Shown here: positions 34,655 through 43,236 of the stretch, one piece after another | Position numbering within the stretch: the stretch's first letter is position 1 | Layout of the letters: every line of letters starts with the position of its first letter | Origin: Rhizobiaceae bacterium | GTDB taxonomy: Bacteria; Pseudomonadota; Alphaproteobacteria; Rhizobiales; Rhizobiaceae | Reading direction: 5' to 3' | Length of the DNA: 64,000 nt | Assembly (NCBI GenBank): GCA_016763155.1 | Contig: JAESUH010000011.1 | Span: 1-64,000, forward strand | The notes under the pieces: generated by a model | What the model saw: only the letters and a program-made list of their open reading frames with translations | Told to the model about the DNA's origin: nothing | Databases searched by the model: none | Program-made: the position numbers and the translations under genes

Positions 34655-35413
34655 CTAGAAATCCAAATCCAGATGATATTCAGCACCCTTGGCTAGGTAG
34701 GTACCATCATAGCCGATGGTAATCAGCTTGAAACCCAGTGAATGGGCCAGATTTGCATGTTCCGGTGTCAGGGAAAAAGCAGTTGGAATTTTTCCAATAG
34801 CTAATACCCGCTTGGCAACGTCGGTGATTTGTTCAATCGATCCGGCACCATAAGCATCCGGCACAGGATTACCTGCCAGCGAAATTGAGAAATCACCGGG
34901 GCCAATCAATATCCCGTCAATGCCTTCAACCGAGATGATTTCATCCAGATTTTCATAAGCTTCACGGGTCTCAATCATGGCAATCGCAAAGGAATTGTCA
35001 TTGATCGTGCTCATATATTCAACAGGATCAGCCTTATAAAGCGCAATTGCCTGCGAAGGACCGTGTGAACGGCTGCCATTAGGCGGATATTTGACTGACG
35101 CAGCAAAACGCTCCGCATCTGCCCGATTATTGATCATAGGTGCGACAACACTCAACGCACCGAAATCCATGGCGCGTTCAGCCATATCCCAACGCCCAAC
35201 TGGAATGCGCACAATCGGCGGCTTCCCGGCATGAACGATTGCGGAAATCCCAGCTAAAATGCTGGATTCATCCAGATAGCCGTGCTGCACATCCAAAAGT
35301 GCTACATCAAAATCGAAACTGGCCATGCTCGCAATATATTGCGGATCACGCATACCAAGCCAACAGGATTTGAGAACTTTACCGCTCTCAAATGCCTTTT
35401 TCAGTCGGTTCAT
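34655..35413 (-). CDS. HpcH/HpaI aldolase (class II pyruvate aldolase) family protein
   Basis: 252 residues from ATG 35413 (MNRLKKAFESGKVLKSCW); the track start lies in the upstream gene. The metal and pyruvate site is seen in AMIETREAYENLDEI (Glu) and GIDGILIGPGDFSISLAG (Asp), with the barrel start IASMASFDFDVALLDVQHGY. Members cleave 4-hydroxy-2-oxoacids to pyruvate and an aldehyde. No aromatic catabolism genes are nearby, so the substrate is unknown. The start is one base after the stop of the ATPase zeta gene, implying coupled translation. Confidence 0.88.
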   Translation of the reverse strand: MNRLKKAFESGKVLKSCWLGMRDPQYIASMASFDFDVALLDVQHGYLDESSILAGISAIVHAGKPPIVRIPVGRWDMAERAMDFGALSVVAPMINNRADAERFAASVKYPPNGSRSHGPSQAIALYKADPVEYMSTINDNSFAIAMIETREAYENLDEIISVEGIDGILIGPGDFSISLAGNPVPDAYGAGSIEQITDVAKRVLAIGKIPTAFSLTPEHANLAHSLGFKLITIGYDGTYLAKGAEYHLDLDF

Positions 35414-35414
35414 A

Positions 35415-35738
35415 TTAGCTGTCAGTCTGGATTTGTTTAACAGCCTCATCCATCAATTCAGACATAGTGCGTCGGATTTGGTGGTCGGATTGCTCGACTT
35501 TCGCTGCATCGAAATCACCGCGAATTTTGCGGAATACGTCTTCGTCACCCGGTTCTTCAAAATCGGAACGAATAACTTCTTTTGCATATTCTTCTGCTTC
35601 ATCAGCAGATTTGCCAAGTTTTTCCGCAGCCCAAAGGCCAAGCAATTTGTTGCGTCGGGCTTCCGCCTTGAATTTTAATTCCGCGTCATGGGCGAATTTA
35701 TTTTCAAATACATCACCACGGTCATCTATGCTGCTCAT
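35415..35738 (-). CDS. ATPase inhibitor subunit zeta (DUF1476)
   Basis: 107 residues, all helical, starting MSSIDDRGDVFENKFAHDAE, which I recognise as DUF1476. In Paracoccus denitrificans this family is the zeta subunit that blocks ATP hydrolysis by F1-ATPase, its N-terminal segment entering the enzyme. The N-terminal region here is intact (FENKFAHDAELKFKAEARRNKLLGLWAAE). Its place next to purC, facing away, is common in Rhizobiales. Inhibitory activity varies between species, so function is by family only. Confidence 0.88.
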   Translation of the reverse strand: MSSIDDRGDVFENKFAHDAELKFKAEARRNKLLGLWAAEKLGKSADEAEEYAKEVIRSDFEEPGDEDVFRKIRGDFDAAKVEQSDHQIRRTMSELMDEAVKQIQTDS

Positions 35739-36020
35739 TTGCAGACCTCCATTTAAAATATCTTACCTTTTATATAGGCAAGCTAAGGCGTCTTTTGAAC
35801 AAAAATATTACAATTTTTCAAAACTTTCATTCATTAGCCATAAAAGGTGTGCATAGCGGATTTTGTTTGGCTTGTCGTGACAATCTCGGTTGAATGGCGG
35901 CTAACGGTTTTCTATGATAAAAATCAGCCCCGAAACGCCAAAACTGATTCCAATGCGTCCACCTGTAACCGGAACTCCGGATAAACACCGGACGTATTGC
36001 TAAACTGGAAAATTATTACC

Positions 36021-36809
36021 ATGACCAGACGTCGTCGCATCTATGAAGGCAAGGCAAAAATTATATATGAAGGCCCTGAACCGGGCACTTTGGTGCAGTT
36101 CTTCAAGGATGATGCGACCGCTTTTAACAATAAGAAGCACGAAATCATCGACGGCAAAGGCGTGTTGAACAACCGGATTTCCGAATACATCTTCACCAGC
36201 CTGAACCGTATCGGCATCCCGACTCATTTTATCAAACGCCTAAATATGCGCGAACAGCTGATAAAAGAGGTGGAGATTATCCCGATTGAAGTGGTGGTCC
36301 GCAATATCGCCGCAGGTCAGCTCTCAGAACGGCTTGGAATTCCAGAAGGCGAAGTCCTGCCCCGCTCGATCATCGAATTTTACTACAAAAAAGACGAACT
36401 CAACGACCCTCTCGTTTCAGAAGAACATATCACGGCCTTTGGCTGGGCATCTCCTCAAGAGATTGATGATATGATGGCGCTTGCCATTCGGGTGAACGAT
36501 TTTCTATCCGGTCTGTTTCTGGGTGTCGGCATTCAATTGGTGGATTTCAAAATTGAGCTGGGACGCCTGTATGAAAATGACATCATGCGCGTCATCGTTG
36601 CTGATGAAATTTCTCCAGATAGCTGCCGTTTATGGGATGTCAAAACCAATAAGAAACTGGATAAAGACCGGTTCCGCCACGATATGGGCGGATTGCTTGA
36701 TGCTTATAACGAAGTTGCCACCCGCCTTGGCCTGATCAAGGAAAGCGAGCCGCCTCGCGGAAAAGGCCCGGTTCTGGTAAAAACTGACAACACCGATAAA
36801 AGCGAATAA
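36021..36809 (+). CDS. purC: Phosphoribosylaminoimidazole-succinocarboxamide synthase
   Basis: Adds aspartate to CAIR in purine synthesis. 262 residues from ATG 36021 ([18 protein letters not shown]); the track starts at a TTG 24 bases earlier. Signature regions are [15 protein letters not shown], the family motif [11 protein letters not shown], and [10 protein letters not shown] with [15 protein letters not shown]. The first gene of the rightward operon purC-purS-purQ-lipoprotein-purL. Confidence 0.97.
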   Translation: MTRRRRIYEGKAKIIYEGPEPGTLVQFFKDDATAFNNKKHEIIDGKGVLNNRISEYIFTSLNRIGIPTHFIKRLNMREQLIKEVEIIPIEVVVRNIAAGQLSERLGIPEGEVLPRSIIEFYYKKDELNDPLVSEEHITAFGWASPQEIDDMMALAIRVNDFLSGLFLGVGIQLVDFKIELGRLYENDIMRVIVADEISPDSCRLWDVKTNKKLDKDRFRHDMGGLLDAYNEVATRLGLIKESEPPRGKGPVLVKTDNTDKSE

Positions 36810-36814
36810 AAATA

Positions 36815-37057
36815 GTGATCACAGCACGCATCACCGTCACCTTGAAAAACGGGGTCCTCGACCCACAGGGAAAAGCCATTGAAGGCGGTCTTTCCGCCTT
36901 GGGTTTTTCCGGCATCGGCTCTGTTCGTCAGGGTAAAATCTTTGACGTGGAATTAGACGCCAAGGATGATAACACTGCCCTTGGAGAGCTTAACGCCATG
37001 TGCGCCAAGCTTCTCGCCAATACGGTAATCGAAGATTACCATGTGGAAATTTTGTAA
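36815..37057 (+). CDS. purS: Phosphoribosylformylglycinamidine synthase subunit PurS
   Basis: 80 residues, GTG start. The small subunit that bridges PurQ and PurL. Recognisable by [19 protein letters not shown] and [18 protein letters not shown], ending [16 protein letters not shown]. It begins six bases after purC. Its presence matches the short PurL downstream, which requires separate PurS and PurQ. Confidence 0.96.
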   Translation: MITARITVTLKNGVLDPQGKAIEGGLSALGFSGIGSVRQGKIFDVELDAKDDNTALGELNAMCAKLLANTVIEDYHVEIL

Positions 37058-37068
37058 CGGCTGAGACC

Positions 37069-37749
37069 ATGAAAACGTCCATCAACCAATTCCCCGGCTC
37101 AAATCGCGACCGTGATATGATTGCCGCCATCACCAAAATCAGCGGTGCCACGCCCCAATCTGTCTGGCACAGCGAGACTGAGCTCCCTAAATCTGACCTG
37201 ATTATCATTCCAGGCGGGTTTTCCTACGGCGATTACCTTCGTTCCGGTGCCATCGCCGCGCGCGCTCCGATCATGGATGCAGTTCGCAGTGCTGCAGACG
37301 CAGGCATTATGGTTCTTGGGGTTTGCAATGGCTTCCAAATTTTGACCGAAGCAGGGCTTCTACCCGGAGCATTGATGCGCAATGCGGGTCTGAAATTCGT
37401 GTGCAAGCAGGTGAATTTGAAGGTTGAGAACAACCGGACCAATTTCACCCATCGCTATGAACAGAACCAGATTATTCCCTGTCCTGTAGCGCATCACGAT
37501 GGCAATTATTTTGCTGACAGTGAGACATTGAACAAAATTGAATCTGAAGGTCAGGTGGTTTTCCGCTATACTCCAGATACCAATCCCAATGGCTCGATCA
37601 ACGACATTGCCGGCATCATCAATGAAGCAGGAAATGTACTTGGCCTGATGCCACATCCGGAAAACCTGATTGAAGCAGATCATGGCGGGGATGAAGGTAA
37701 ATATCTTTTCGAAAGTGCGCTCCATCCAATGCTGGATACAGCCGCGTGA
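37069..37749 (+). CDS. purQ: Phosphoribosylformylglycinamidine synthase subunit PurQ (glutaminase)
   Basis: 226 residues from ATG 37069 ([17 protein letters not shown]); the track ORF starts inside purS. Class I glutamine amidotransferase supplying ammonia to Pur[20 protein letters not shown] gives the oxyanion region, [11 protein letters not shown] has the catalytic Cys, and GLMPHPEN the catalytic His. It lies 11 bases after purS, and the next gene overlaps its stop by 4 bases. Confidence 0.97.
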   Translation: MKTSINQFPGSNRDRDMIAAITKISGATPQSVWHSETELPKSDLIIIPGGFSYGDYLRSGAIAARAPIMDAVRSAADAGIMVLGVCNGFQILTEAGLLPGALMRNAGLKFVCKQVNLKVENNRTNFTHRYEQNQIIPCPVAHHDGNYFADSETLNKIESEGQVVFRYTPDTNPNGSINDIAGIINEAGNVLGLMPHPENLIEADHGGDEGKYLFESALHPMLDTAA

Positions 37750-38171
37750 ACAAGGCTTTGGGCAAAATTTGTTTAGGCTTCTCCCTTTGCCTGCTTAGTG
37801 CATGTCAATCTGGCCAACCTTCTGGCGCCTTGAGCCTAAATTCAAAAACTTCTCCCACCAGCTTGATCGTCTCAATTGCAAAGACCATTCAGACCTGTTG
37901 GTTCAAATCCAGCGATCCTGCTTTCAAACCCTATCGCCTCGCAAGTGAGGTCAATTCCTATGCCGGTCGCCCGCGCCTATTGCTGGTACCGCGCCAAAAC
38001 CCCGGCGGCCTACCGTCTCTTGTGGTACAAGCAGAACAGCGCGGCGACAAAAATTCCGGTAAATTCACCAATCTCCAGACCTACGGACCGATTTTGCAGA
38101 GCAATTCCGGCAAGCGCATCACCGACGATATCAAACGTTGGTCGCTTGGCAGCACAAATTGCAAAGCGTAA
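37746..38171 (+). CDS. Putative lipoprotein inside the pur operon
   Basis: 141 residues, GTG start overlapping the purQ stop (GTGA). The N-terminus is a lipoprotein signal with lipobox LLSAC (cleavage before Cys about 20). The mature part, about 120 residues, is small and basic, with [25 protein letters not shown] and [16 protein letters not shown]; the extra Cys pair could form a disulfide. No family recognised. It is an envelope protein between two cytosolic purine genes, expressed with them by overlap; why is not apparent. Confidence 0.75.
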   Translation: MNKALGKICLGFSLCLLSACQSGQPSGALSLNSKTSPTSLIVSIAKTIQTCWFKSSDPAFKPYRLASEVNSYAGRPRLLLVPRQNPGGLPSLVVQAEQRGDKNSGKFTNLQTYGPILQSNSGKRITDDIKRWSLGSTNCKA

Positions 38172-38188
38172 AATCGGGGTAAAAAATC

Positions 38189-40411
38189 ATGACTATTAGA
38201 AATACCCGCACAATCACTCCCGAACTGGTCGAAGAACATGGCCTAACGACCGAGGAGTATGACCAGATTGTCGTCCTCACAGGCCGCGAACCCAGTTACA
38301 CGGAACTTGGCATCTGGTCAGCCATGTGGAACGAGCATTGCTCCTATAAATCTTCCAAAAAATGGTTAAAAACCCTCCCTACGGAAGGGCCTCAGGTCGT
38401 TCTTGGGCCCGGTGAAAATGCAGGCGTGGTGGATATTGGTGACGGTGATGTGGTGGTTTTCAAAATGGAAAGCCACAATCACCCATCTTATATTGAACCC
38501 TATCAAGGGGCAGCCACTGGCATGGGCGGCATTTTGCGTGATGTATTCACCATGGGCGCGCGCCCAATTGCTGCAATGAACGCACTTCGCTTCGGCTCCC
38601 CCGATCATCCAAAAACCCGCCATCTGGTTTCCGGTGTGGTCTCCGGCATTGGCGGTTATGGCAATTCTTTCGGCGTGCCAACGGTGGGTGGCGAAGTCAA
38701 TTTCCATGCTCGCTACAATGATAATATTCTGGTCAATGCCTTTGCTGCAGGCATCGCCAAAGCAGACGCCATTTTTCTGTCCGAAGCCAAGGGCGTTGGA
38801 CTTCCTGTCGTTTATCTGGGCGCAAAAACGGGCCGGGACGGCGTTGGTGGCGCAACCATGGCCTCCGCTGAATTTGACGAAAACATTGAGGAAAAACGCC
38901 CAACAGTACAAGTTGGCGATCCCTTCACTGAAAAATGCCTGCTAGAAGCCTGTCTTGAGTTGATGAAAACCGGCGCTGTCATCGCCATTCAGGATATGGG
39001 GGCAGCTGGCCTCACTTGTTCCGCAGTAGAAATGGGTGCCAAGGGTGGCCTTGGCGTTGAATTAAACCTCGATCTGGTTCCCTGCCGCGAAGACAATATG
39101 ACCGCCTATGAAATGATGCTTTCTGAAAGTCAGGAACGCATGTTGATGGTGCTTGATCCTGATAAGGAAAAAGCCGCCGAAGCCATTTTCATCAAATGGG
39201 GTCTGGATTTTGCAATTGTCGGCAAAACCACCGATGATTTGCGCTTCCGTGTCCTCCATCAAGGAGACGAAGTAGCAAACTTGCCAATCAAGGAATTGGG
39301 CGATGAAGCACCAGAATATGACCGCCCCTATATCGTGCCTGGAAAACATTCAGACCTCACCGCTGATATGGTTGAAGACGTCAAAGATTATAACAAGGCG
39401 CTGAAAACCCTGTTGAATTCTCCTGATATCTGCTCGCGCCGCTGGGTCTGGGAACAATATGATACGCTCATTCAGGGCAATACTCTGCAGATCCCAGGCG
39501 GAGATGCCGGTATCGTGCGCATTGAAAACGAAGATGGTGAAACAACCGGCAAAGCCCTCGCCTTCGCCTGCGATGTGACCCCGCGTTATTGCGAAGCCGA
39601 CGCCTTTGAAGGCGGTAAGCAGGCAGTGGCAGAGGTCTATCGAAACCTCACCGCCGTTGGTGCGCAGCCACTCGCTTCCACCGATAATCTGAATTTTGGC
39701 AATCCTGAAAAACCGGAGATTATGGGCAGTTTTGTCAAGGCAATCGAAGGTATTGGAGAGGCTGTTCTGGCACTCGACATGCCAATCGTTTCCGGCAATG
39801 TATCGCTTTATAACGAAACCAAGGGCCAAGCCATTCTACCCACCCCAACCATAGGTGGCGTTGGGCTGATCCCCGATAGTTCCAAATGCGCGACCATTGG
39901 CGGTGCAAATTCCGGCGACGTGTTATTTTTGATCGGCATCGAGGCTGAACATCTTGGCCAATCGCTTTACCTGCGAGAATGCCTAGACCTTGAAGAAGGC
40001 CCGCCCCCGCCGGTTGATTTGCTGACAGAAAAAGCCCGTGGTGATTTTGTCCGCGCGGCAATTAGATCAGGCTACGTAAGCGCATGTCATGATATTTCTG
40101 ATGGCGGCCTTGCTGTCGCACTTGCCGAAATAGCAATCGCCAGCGACAAGGGCGCAAACATTGATATCACTAGCGATTTCCCCCATGCTGCCTTGTTTGG
40201 TGAAGATCAGGCACGCTATATTCTTGCAGTTAATGCAGACTATGCAGATATGTTTGCCGCAAATTCTGAAGGGTCTGGTGTTTCTTTCACAAGGCTCGGG
40301 CAGGTTGCAGGAGATAGGCTGATTATTGGTGATTATATTTCCCTATCAGTCCAGGAAATGAAACAATTGCACGAATCGTGGTTCCCTGAGTTTATGGCAG
40401 AAGCCACTTAA
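38189..40411 (+). CDS. purL: Phosphoribosylformylglycinamidine synthase subunit PurL
   Basis: Makes FGAM from FGAR, ATP and ammonia. 740 residues, the short form that works with PurS and PurQ. Key regions are [21 protein letters not shown], the ATP/metal segment [40 protein letters not shown] and, in the second half, [16 protein letters not shown]. It starts 17 bases after the lipoprotein gene. Confidence 0.97.
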   Translation: MTIRNTRTITPELVEEHGLTTEEYDQIVVLTGREPSYTELGIWSAMWNEHCSYKSSKKWLKTLPTEGPQVVLGPGENAGVVDIGDGDVVVFKMESHNHPSYIEPYQGAATGMGGILRDVFTMGARPIAAMNALRFGSPDHPKTRHLVSGVVSGIGGYGNSFGVPTVGGEVNFHARYNDNILVNAFAAGIAKADAIFLSEAKGVGLPVVYLGAKTGRDGVGGATMASAEFDENIEEKRPTVQVGDPFTEKCLLEACLELMKTGAVIAIQDMGAAGLTCSAVEMGAKGGLGVELNLDLVPCREDNMTAYEMMLSESQERMLMVLDPDKEKAAEAIFIKWGLDFAIVGKTTDDLRFRVLHQGDEVANLPIKELGDEAPEYDRPYIVPGKHSDLTADMVEDVKDYNKALKTLLNSPDICSRRWVWEQYDTLIQGNTLQIPGGDAGIVRIENEDGETTGKALAFACDVTPRYCEADAFEGGKQAVAEVYRNLTAVGAQPLASTDNLNFGNPEKPEIMGSFVKAIEGIGEAVLALDMPIVSGNVSLYNETKGQAILPTPTIGGVGLIPDSSKCATIGGANSGDVLFLIGIEAEHLGQSLYLRECLDLEEGPPPPVDLLTEKARGDFVRAAIRSGYVSACHDISDGGLAVALAEIAIASDKGANIDITSDFPHAALFGEDQARYILAVNADYADMFAANSEGSGVSFTRLGQVAGDRLIIGDYISLSVQEMKQLHESWFPEFMAEAT

Positions 40412-40456
40412 CAGTCCCAAAATCGTGCAGAACACCGCTGAATAGGAGTATATTTT

Positions 40457-40690
40457 ATGGCAATGGATGCCGCTGATATCGAGCAAATGATTATCGAAGC
40501 CCTGCCTGATGCAAAGGTCACAATCAGGGACCTTGCAGGTGATGGTGATCACTATGCCGCTGAAGTAATTTCAGAAAGTTTTCGTGGGAAATCCCGCGTC
40601 CAGCAACATCAAATGGTCTACAAGGCGCTCAAAGGCAATATGGGTGGCGTGTTGCACGCGCTTGCCTTGCAAACCAGCGTTCCCGAGTAA
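40457..40690 (+). CDS. bolA: BolA family protein
   Basis: 77 residues. It has the BolA fold: helix MIIEALPDAKVTIRDLAGDG, then HYAAEVISESFRGKSRVQQHQMVYKAL with the conserved His and invariant helix. The C-terminus KGNMGGVLHALALQTSVPE is typical of the alphaproteobacterial form near grxD. BolA and monothiol glutaredoxin bind a shared [2Fe-2S] cluster and take part in iron signalling. AGGAG lies before the ATG. A possible 41-residue ORF and then grxD follow. Confidence 0.95.
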   Translation: MAMDAADIEQMIIEALPDAKVTIRDLAGDGDHYAAEVISESFRGKSRVQQHQMVYKALKGNMGGVLHALALQTSVPE

Positions 40691-40696
40691 TCAATC

Positions 40697-40822
40697 ATGT
40701 CCAGCGGCTTAGAAAAAATACCAAGGATATTCAAAAAACCAATATGGAAAGATCCAGTATTTTGGTTGTTTTGGGTGGCATTGGCATTCTGGGCAAGCGT
40801 TATATGGATAATATTTGTGTGA
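40697..40822 (+). CDS. Possible 41-residue Trp-rich membrane protein between bolA and grxD
   Basis: Not in the ORF track. From ATG 40697 I read MSSGLEKIPRIFKKPIWKDP and then a hydrophobic run (VFWLFWVALAFWASVIW) ending IIFV. It has a basic cytosolic N-terminus and one membrane span with five of the protein's six Trp. It starts six bases after the bolA stop. The ribosome binding site is weak (CGAG), so expression is uncertain. A real gene would be co-transcribed with bolA and grxD. Confidence 0.4.
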   Translation: MSSGLEKIPRIFKKPIWKDPVFWLFWVALAFWASVIWIIFV

Positions 40823-40904
40823 AGCCCCTTGTTTCTCGGCTATTTCGGGATATCTTTGGGGTGAATAGTGTAGCCAATTTGGCTTCCGAGTAAGGAAAAA
40901 CGAT

Positions 40905-41243
40905 ATGAGCATGAACGAATTCATCGAAAATGAGGTGAAAACCAACAACGTGGTTTTATTCATGAAGGGTACCCCAGACTTTCCACAATGTGGATTTTCC
41001 GGTCAGGTTACCCAGATTCTGAATTATCTCGGCGTTGAGTTTAAGGGCATCAACGTTCTAAGTGACGATGATTTGCGTCAGGGTATCAAGGATTACACCC
41101 AATGGCCCACAGTGCCGCAGCTCTATGTAAAAGGCGAGTTCGTTGGCGGATGTGATATTATCCGCGAAATGTTCCAAAATGGAGAACTTCAAACGCATAT
41201 GACTGAGAAAGGTATTGTACAGCAAAAGACCGCTGAAGCTTAG
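40905..41243 (+). CDS. grxD: Monothiol glutaredoxin (Grx4 type)
   Basis: 112 residues with active site KGTPDFPQCGFSGQ (CGFS), followed by the glutathione-binding WPTVPQLYVKGEFVGGCDII. CGFS glutaredoxins carry [2Fe-2S] clusters as dimers or with BolA, and deliver them to targets. AAGGAAAAA lies before the ATG. The end of the bolA-grxD unit; a weak hairpin (CAGAT ... AACTG-N6-CAGTT ... ATCTG) follows the stop at 41245-41277. Confidence 0.96.
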   Translation: MSMNEFIENEVKTNNVVLFMKGTPDFPQCGFSGQVTQILNYLGVEFKGINVLSDDDLRQGIKDYTQWPTVPQLYVKGEFVGGCDIIREMFQNGELQTHMTEKGIVQQKTAEA

Positions 41244-41409
41244 TCAGATCGCAACTGTGTTAGCAGTTCATAATCTGGCTTGATTTGCCACTAAATCGCC
41301 CAATTTATGAGTGATTAAGGCATTGATATGCTACAATAATGAACAAGGTAACTCTCATTTCCCATTCATTAACCAATCTCTGTTCTAATTTAGACATACG
41401 GATTATGTG

Positions 41410-42387
41410 ATGGGTACCGGTGACGTGATGCAAAAAACTGTTTTTTCAGCGTGGAATGACCACGCACGAACCAAATTTTTGATGATAGCAATGCTAGGCG
41501 TCCTGCCACTGGCAGGGTGCACGTCCAGCGGTATTTCGGATATTGCAAGTGGCCTTGAAACAAGCGCCATTGCTCCAGCTCCAATTGGAGCCCCACAGCA
41601 ACTTCGCCAAAATCAAATTCAGGTCGTAGATTTACCACCACCCGTTGCAACGGCACCGGCAGGTCTCGAGCAAATGGAACAACCTGTAAGCCTGACCACG
41701 TTGATCGAGAATTCCGAGCCGGAAAGTTTTGCACTTGCCAGTTACGGACAAGATGCTAACGGGTTCCCGGCTCAGGCCTATGGTGAAGTCCCTATAGACA
41801 CCCCTGAGACACTTGCTGAGCAACGTATCGCAGAACTTTTTCCCAAAATGAAGCATGGCACTTGCAAGACAGGTTGGGGAACTCAGGCAAAAAGACTTGA
41901 TGCCAATCGATATACTCCAGGTGATCCTTATTATATCGAAATTCGCATGAGACATACGCCACCTCTACCCGTAGGCCACACCTATACTGCCTATGGAAGA
42001 TTGGATGAACAGGGCAACAAACTGGATGAACATCTGGTTATGCTTGCCCCCGTTGGTGGCTATGTGGGTGCTGGAATTGCCGGCGCCATTCCAATGCCTG
42101 GAATAATGGTACCACAAAAAACTGATTGCAAGATCACACCGAAGGCCGCTTATCGCGTTTCCTTGAGTGCTGTTCAATATGAAAAGCTGCTTTTAGAAAT
42201 CAAGCAGGCGAAAATTGATAAACCCAGATATCAGCTGTTCACCTATAATTGCAATCACTTCACTTCCCGGATATCAGAATCCGTTGGCATCAAAACGCCG
42301 CGTAACAAATACACCTCATCACTTGTGTATATGTATGATATTATTAAGGAAAACGAGCTCCGAGCCACTCGGTTGGCCAGCCGTTAA
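41410..42387 (+). CDS. Putative lipoprotein with permuted-papain-like NCNHF motif
   Basis: 325 residues; the start is uncertain (GTG 41407, ATG 41410 or ATG 41428). An N-terminal segment ending in lipobox LPLAGC marks a lipoprotein. A Pro/Gln-rich linker follows (about 50-90), then a domain with PVGHTYTAYGRLDEQG, the Gly-rich GGYVGAGIAGAIPMPG, and YQLFTYNCNHFTSRI near the C-terminus. A His in a strand ahead of a Cys in NCxHF is the arrangement of PPPDE/DeSI and LRAT/NlpC-like permuted papain folds. This is a motif-level resemblance only; the enzyme class and substrate are unknown. The gene stands alone and converges on scpB. Confidence 0.7.
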   Translation: MGTGDVMQKTVFSAWNDHARTKFLMIAMLGVLPLAGCTSSGISDIASGLETSAIAPAPIGAPQQLRQNQIQVVDLPPPVATAPAGLEQMEQPVSLTTLIENSEPESFALASYGQDANGFPAQAYGEVPIDTPETLAEQRIAELFPKMKHGTCKTGWGTQAKRLDANRYTPGDPYYIEIRMRHTPPLPVGHTYTAYGRLDEQGNKLDEHLVMLAPVGGYVGAGIAGAIPMPGIMVPQKTDCKITPKAAYRVSLSAVQYEKLLLEIKQAKIDKPRYQLFTYNCNHFTSRISESVGIKTPRNKYTSSLVYMYDIIKENELRATRLASR

Positions 42388-42401
42388 ATCAAATCATTAT
42401 T

Positions 42402-42450
42402 GCTAAAAGAGCGCTCTTGCCATTTGCTAGAGCGCTTTAGCCTTTGATTT
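42402..42450 (+). terminator. Probable terminator between convergent genes
   Basis: GCTAAA-(AGA)-GCGCTC pairs with GAGCGC-TTTAGC across a 13-base loop, leaving a three-base bulge, followed by CTTTGATTTT. It is 14 bases after the lipoprotein stop and 52 bases before the scpB stop. Not ideal but well placed. Confidence 0.55.
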
Positions 42451-42502
42451 TACAAAAATTCTATATGAATATCCGCTCCCGCTATTAGGCAGGCGCAATC
42501 GG

Positions 42503-43228
42503 TTACTTTTCATCCCCAAGGGGAGATAGCAGACCCAAATCTTCAAGATCTTCCGGTGTGAACGGATCCTCATCTTCCTGCAATTCGTCTGAATCGTAGG
42601 GAACAGGAACGGAAAACTTCGCCGGTAATTGCGATTGCAATAATCCAGAGCCTCGTAGCTCATCTAGTCCAGGCAAATCTCTTAATTCAGATAATGCAAA
42701 ATGATCCAGAAATTCATCGGTCGTGCCATAGGTGATTGGACGCCCGGGGGTACGCCTGCGGCCACGCATTTTGACCCAACCGGTTTCCATCAATACATCC
42801 AAGGTGCCTTTGGAGGTGGAAACCCCGCGAATATCTTCAAGCTCAGCCCGCGTGGTAGGTTGGTGATAAGCGATCGTCGCCAGAACTTCCAAAGCCGCAC
42901 GTGAAAGTTTTTTGATTGCTACAGCTTCACGCTGCAACAAAAAGCTCAAATCATCAGCAGTGCGGAATGCCCAATTATTGCCGATCTTGACCAGATTAAC
43001 GCCACGATTTGCATAGAGTTGTTGCAAATCCGCCATCAATTCATCCAGAGCCACATCTTCGGGCAAGCGTTCACTCAGCGCCCGCTCTGACACTGGTTCC
43101 GCAGAAGCAAACACGATTGCTTCCACCATGCGCAAATGCTCATGACGCGGCTTGATTGCCATCTCATCGCCTCCAGCAGGCCCAAAAGTCAAAATTTTTG
43201 CATCGTTCTGCTTCATATTCTCGCTCAT
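42503..43228 (-). CDS. scpB: Segregation and condensation protein B
   Basis: 241 residues. Tandem winged-helix protein that binds ScpA in the SMC-ScpAB condensin. Recognised by RMVEAIVFASAEPVSERALSE, VLATIAYHQPTTRAELEDIRG and LIETGWVKMRGRRRTPGRP-like text (METGWVKMRGRRRTPGRPI). The acidic tail is typical of alphaproteobacteria. It starts 8 bases after the scpA frame ends. Intact, although its partner scpA carries an internal stop. Confidence 0.95.
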   Translation of the reverse strand: MSENMKQNDAKILTFGPAGGDEMAIKPRHEHLRMVEAIVFASAEPVSERALSERLPEDVALDELMADLQQLYANRGVNLVKIGNNWAFRTADDLSFLLQREAVAIKKLSRAALEVLATIAYHQPTTRAELEDIRGVSTSKGTLDVLMETGWVKMRGRRRTPGRPITYGTTDEFLDHFALSELRDLPGLDELRGSGLLQSQLPAKFSVPVPYDSDELQEDEDPFTPEDLEDLGLLSPLGDEK

Positions 43229-43236
43229 TTTAGTTC

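Noticed and set aside
41245-41277. Hairpin after grxD as an intrinsic terminator
   Set aside because: Stem is broken by unpaired bases and no T run follows. Mentioned under grxD but not called as a terminator.
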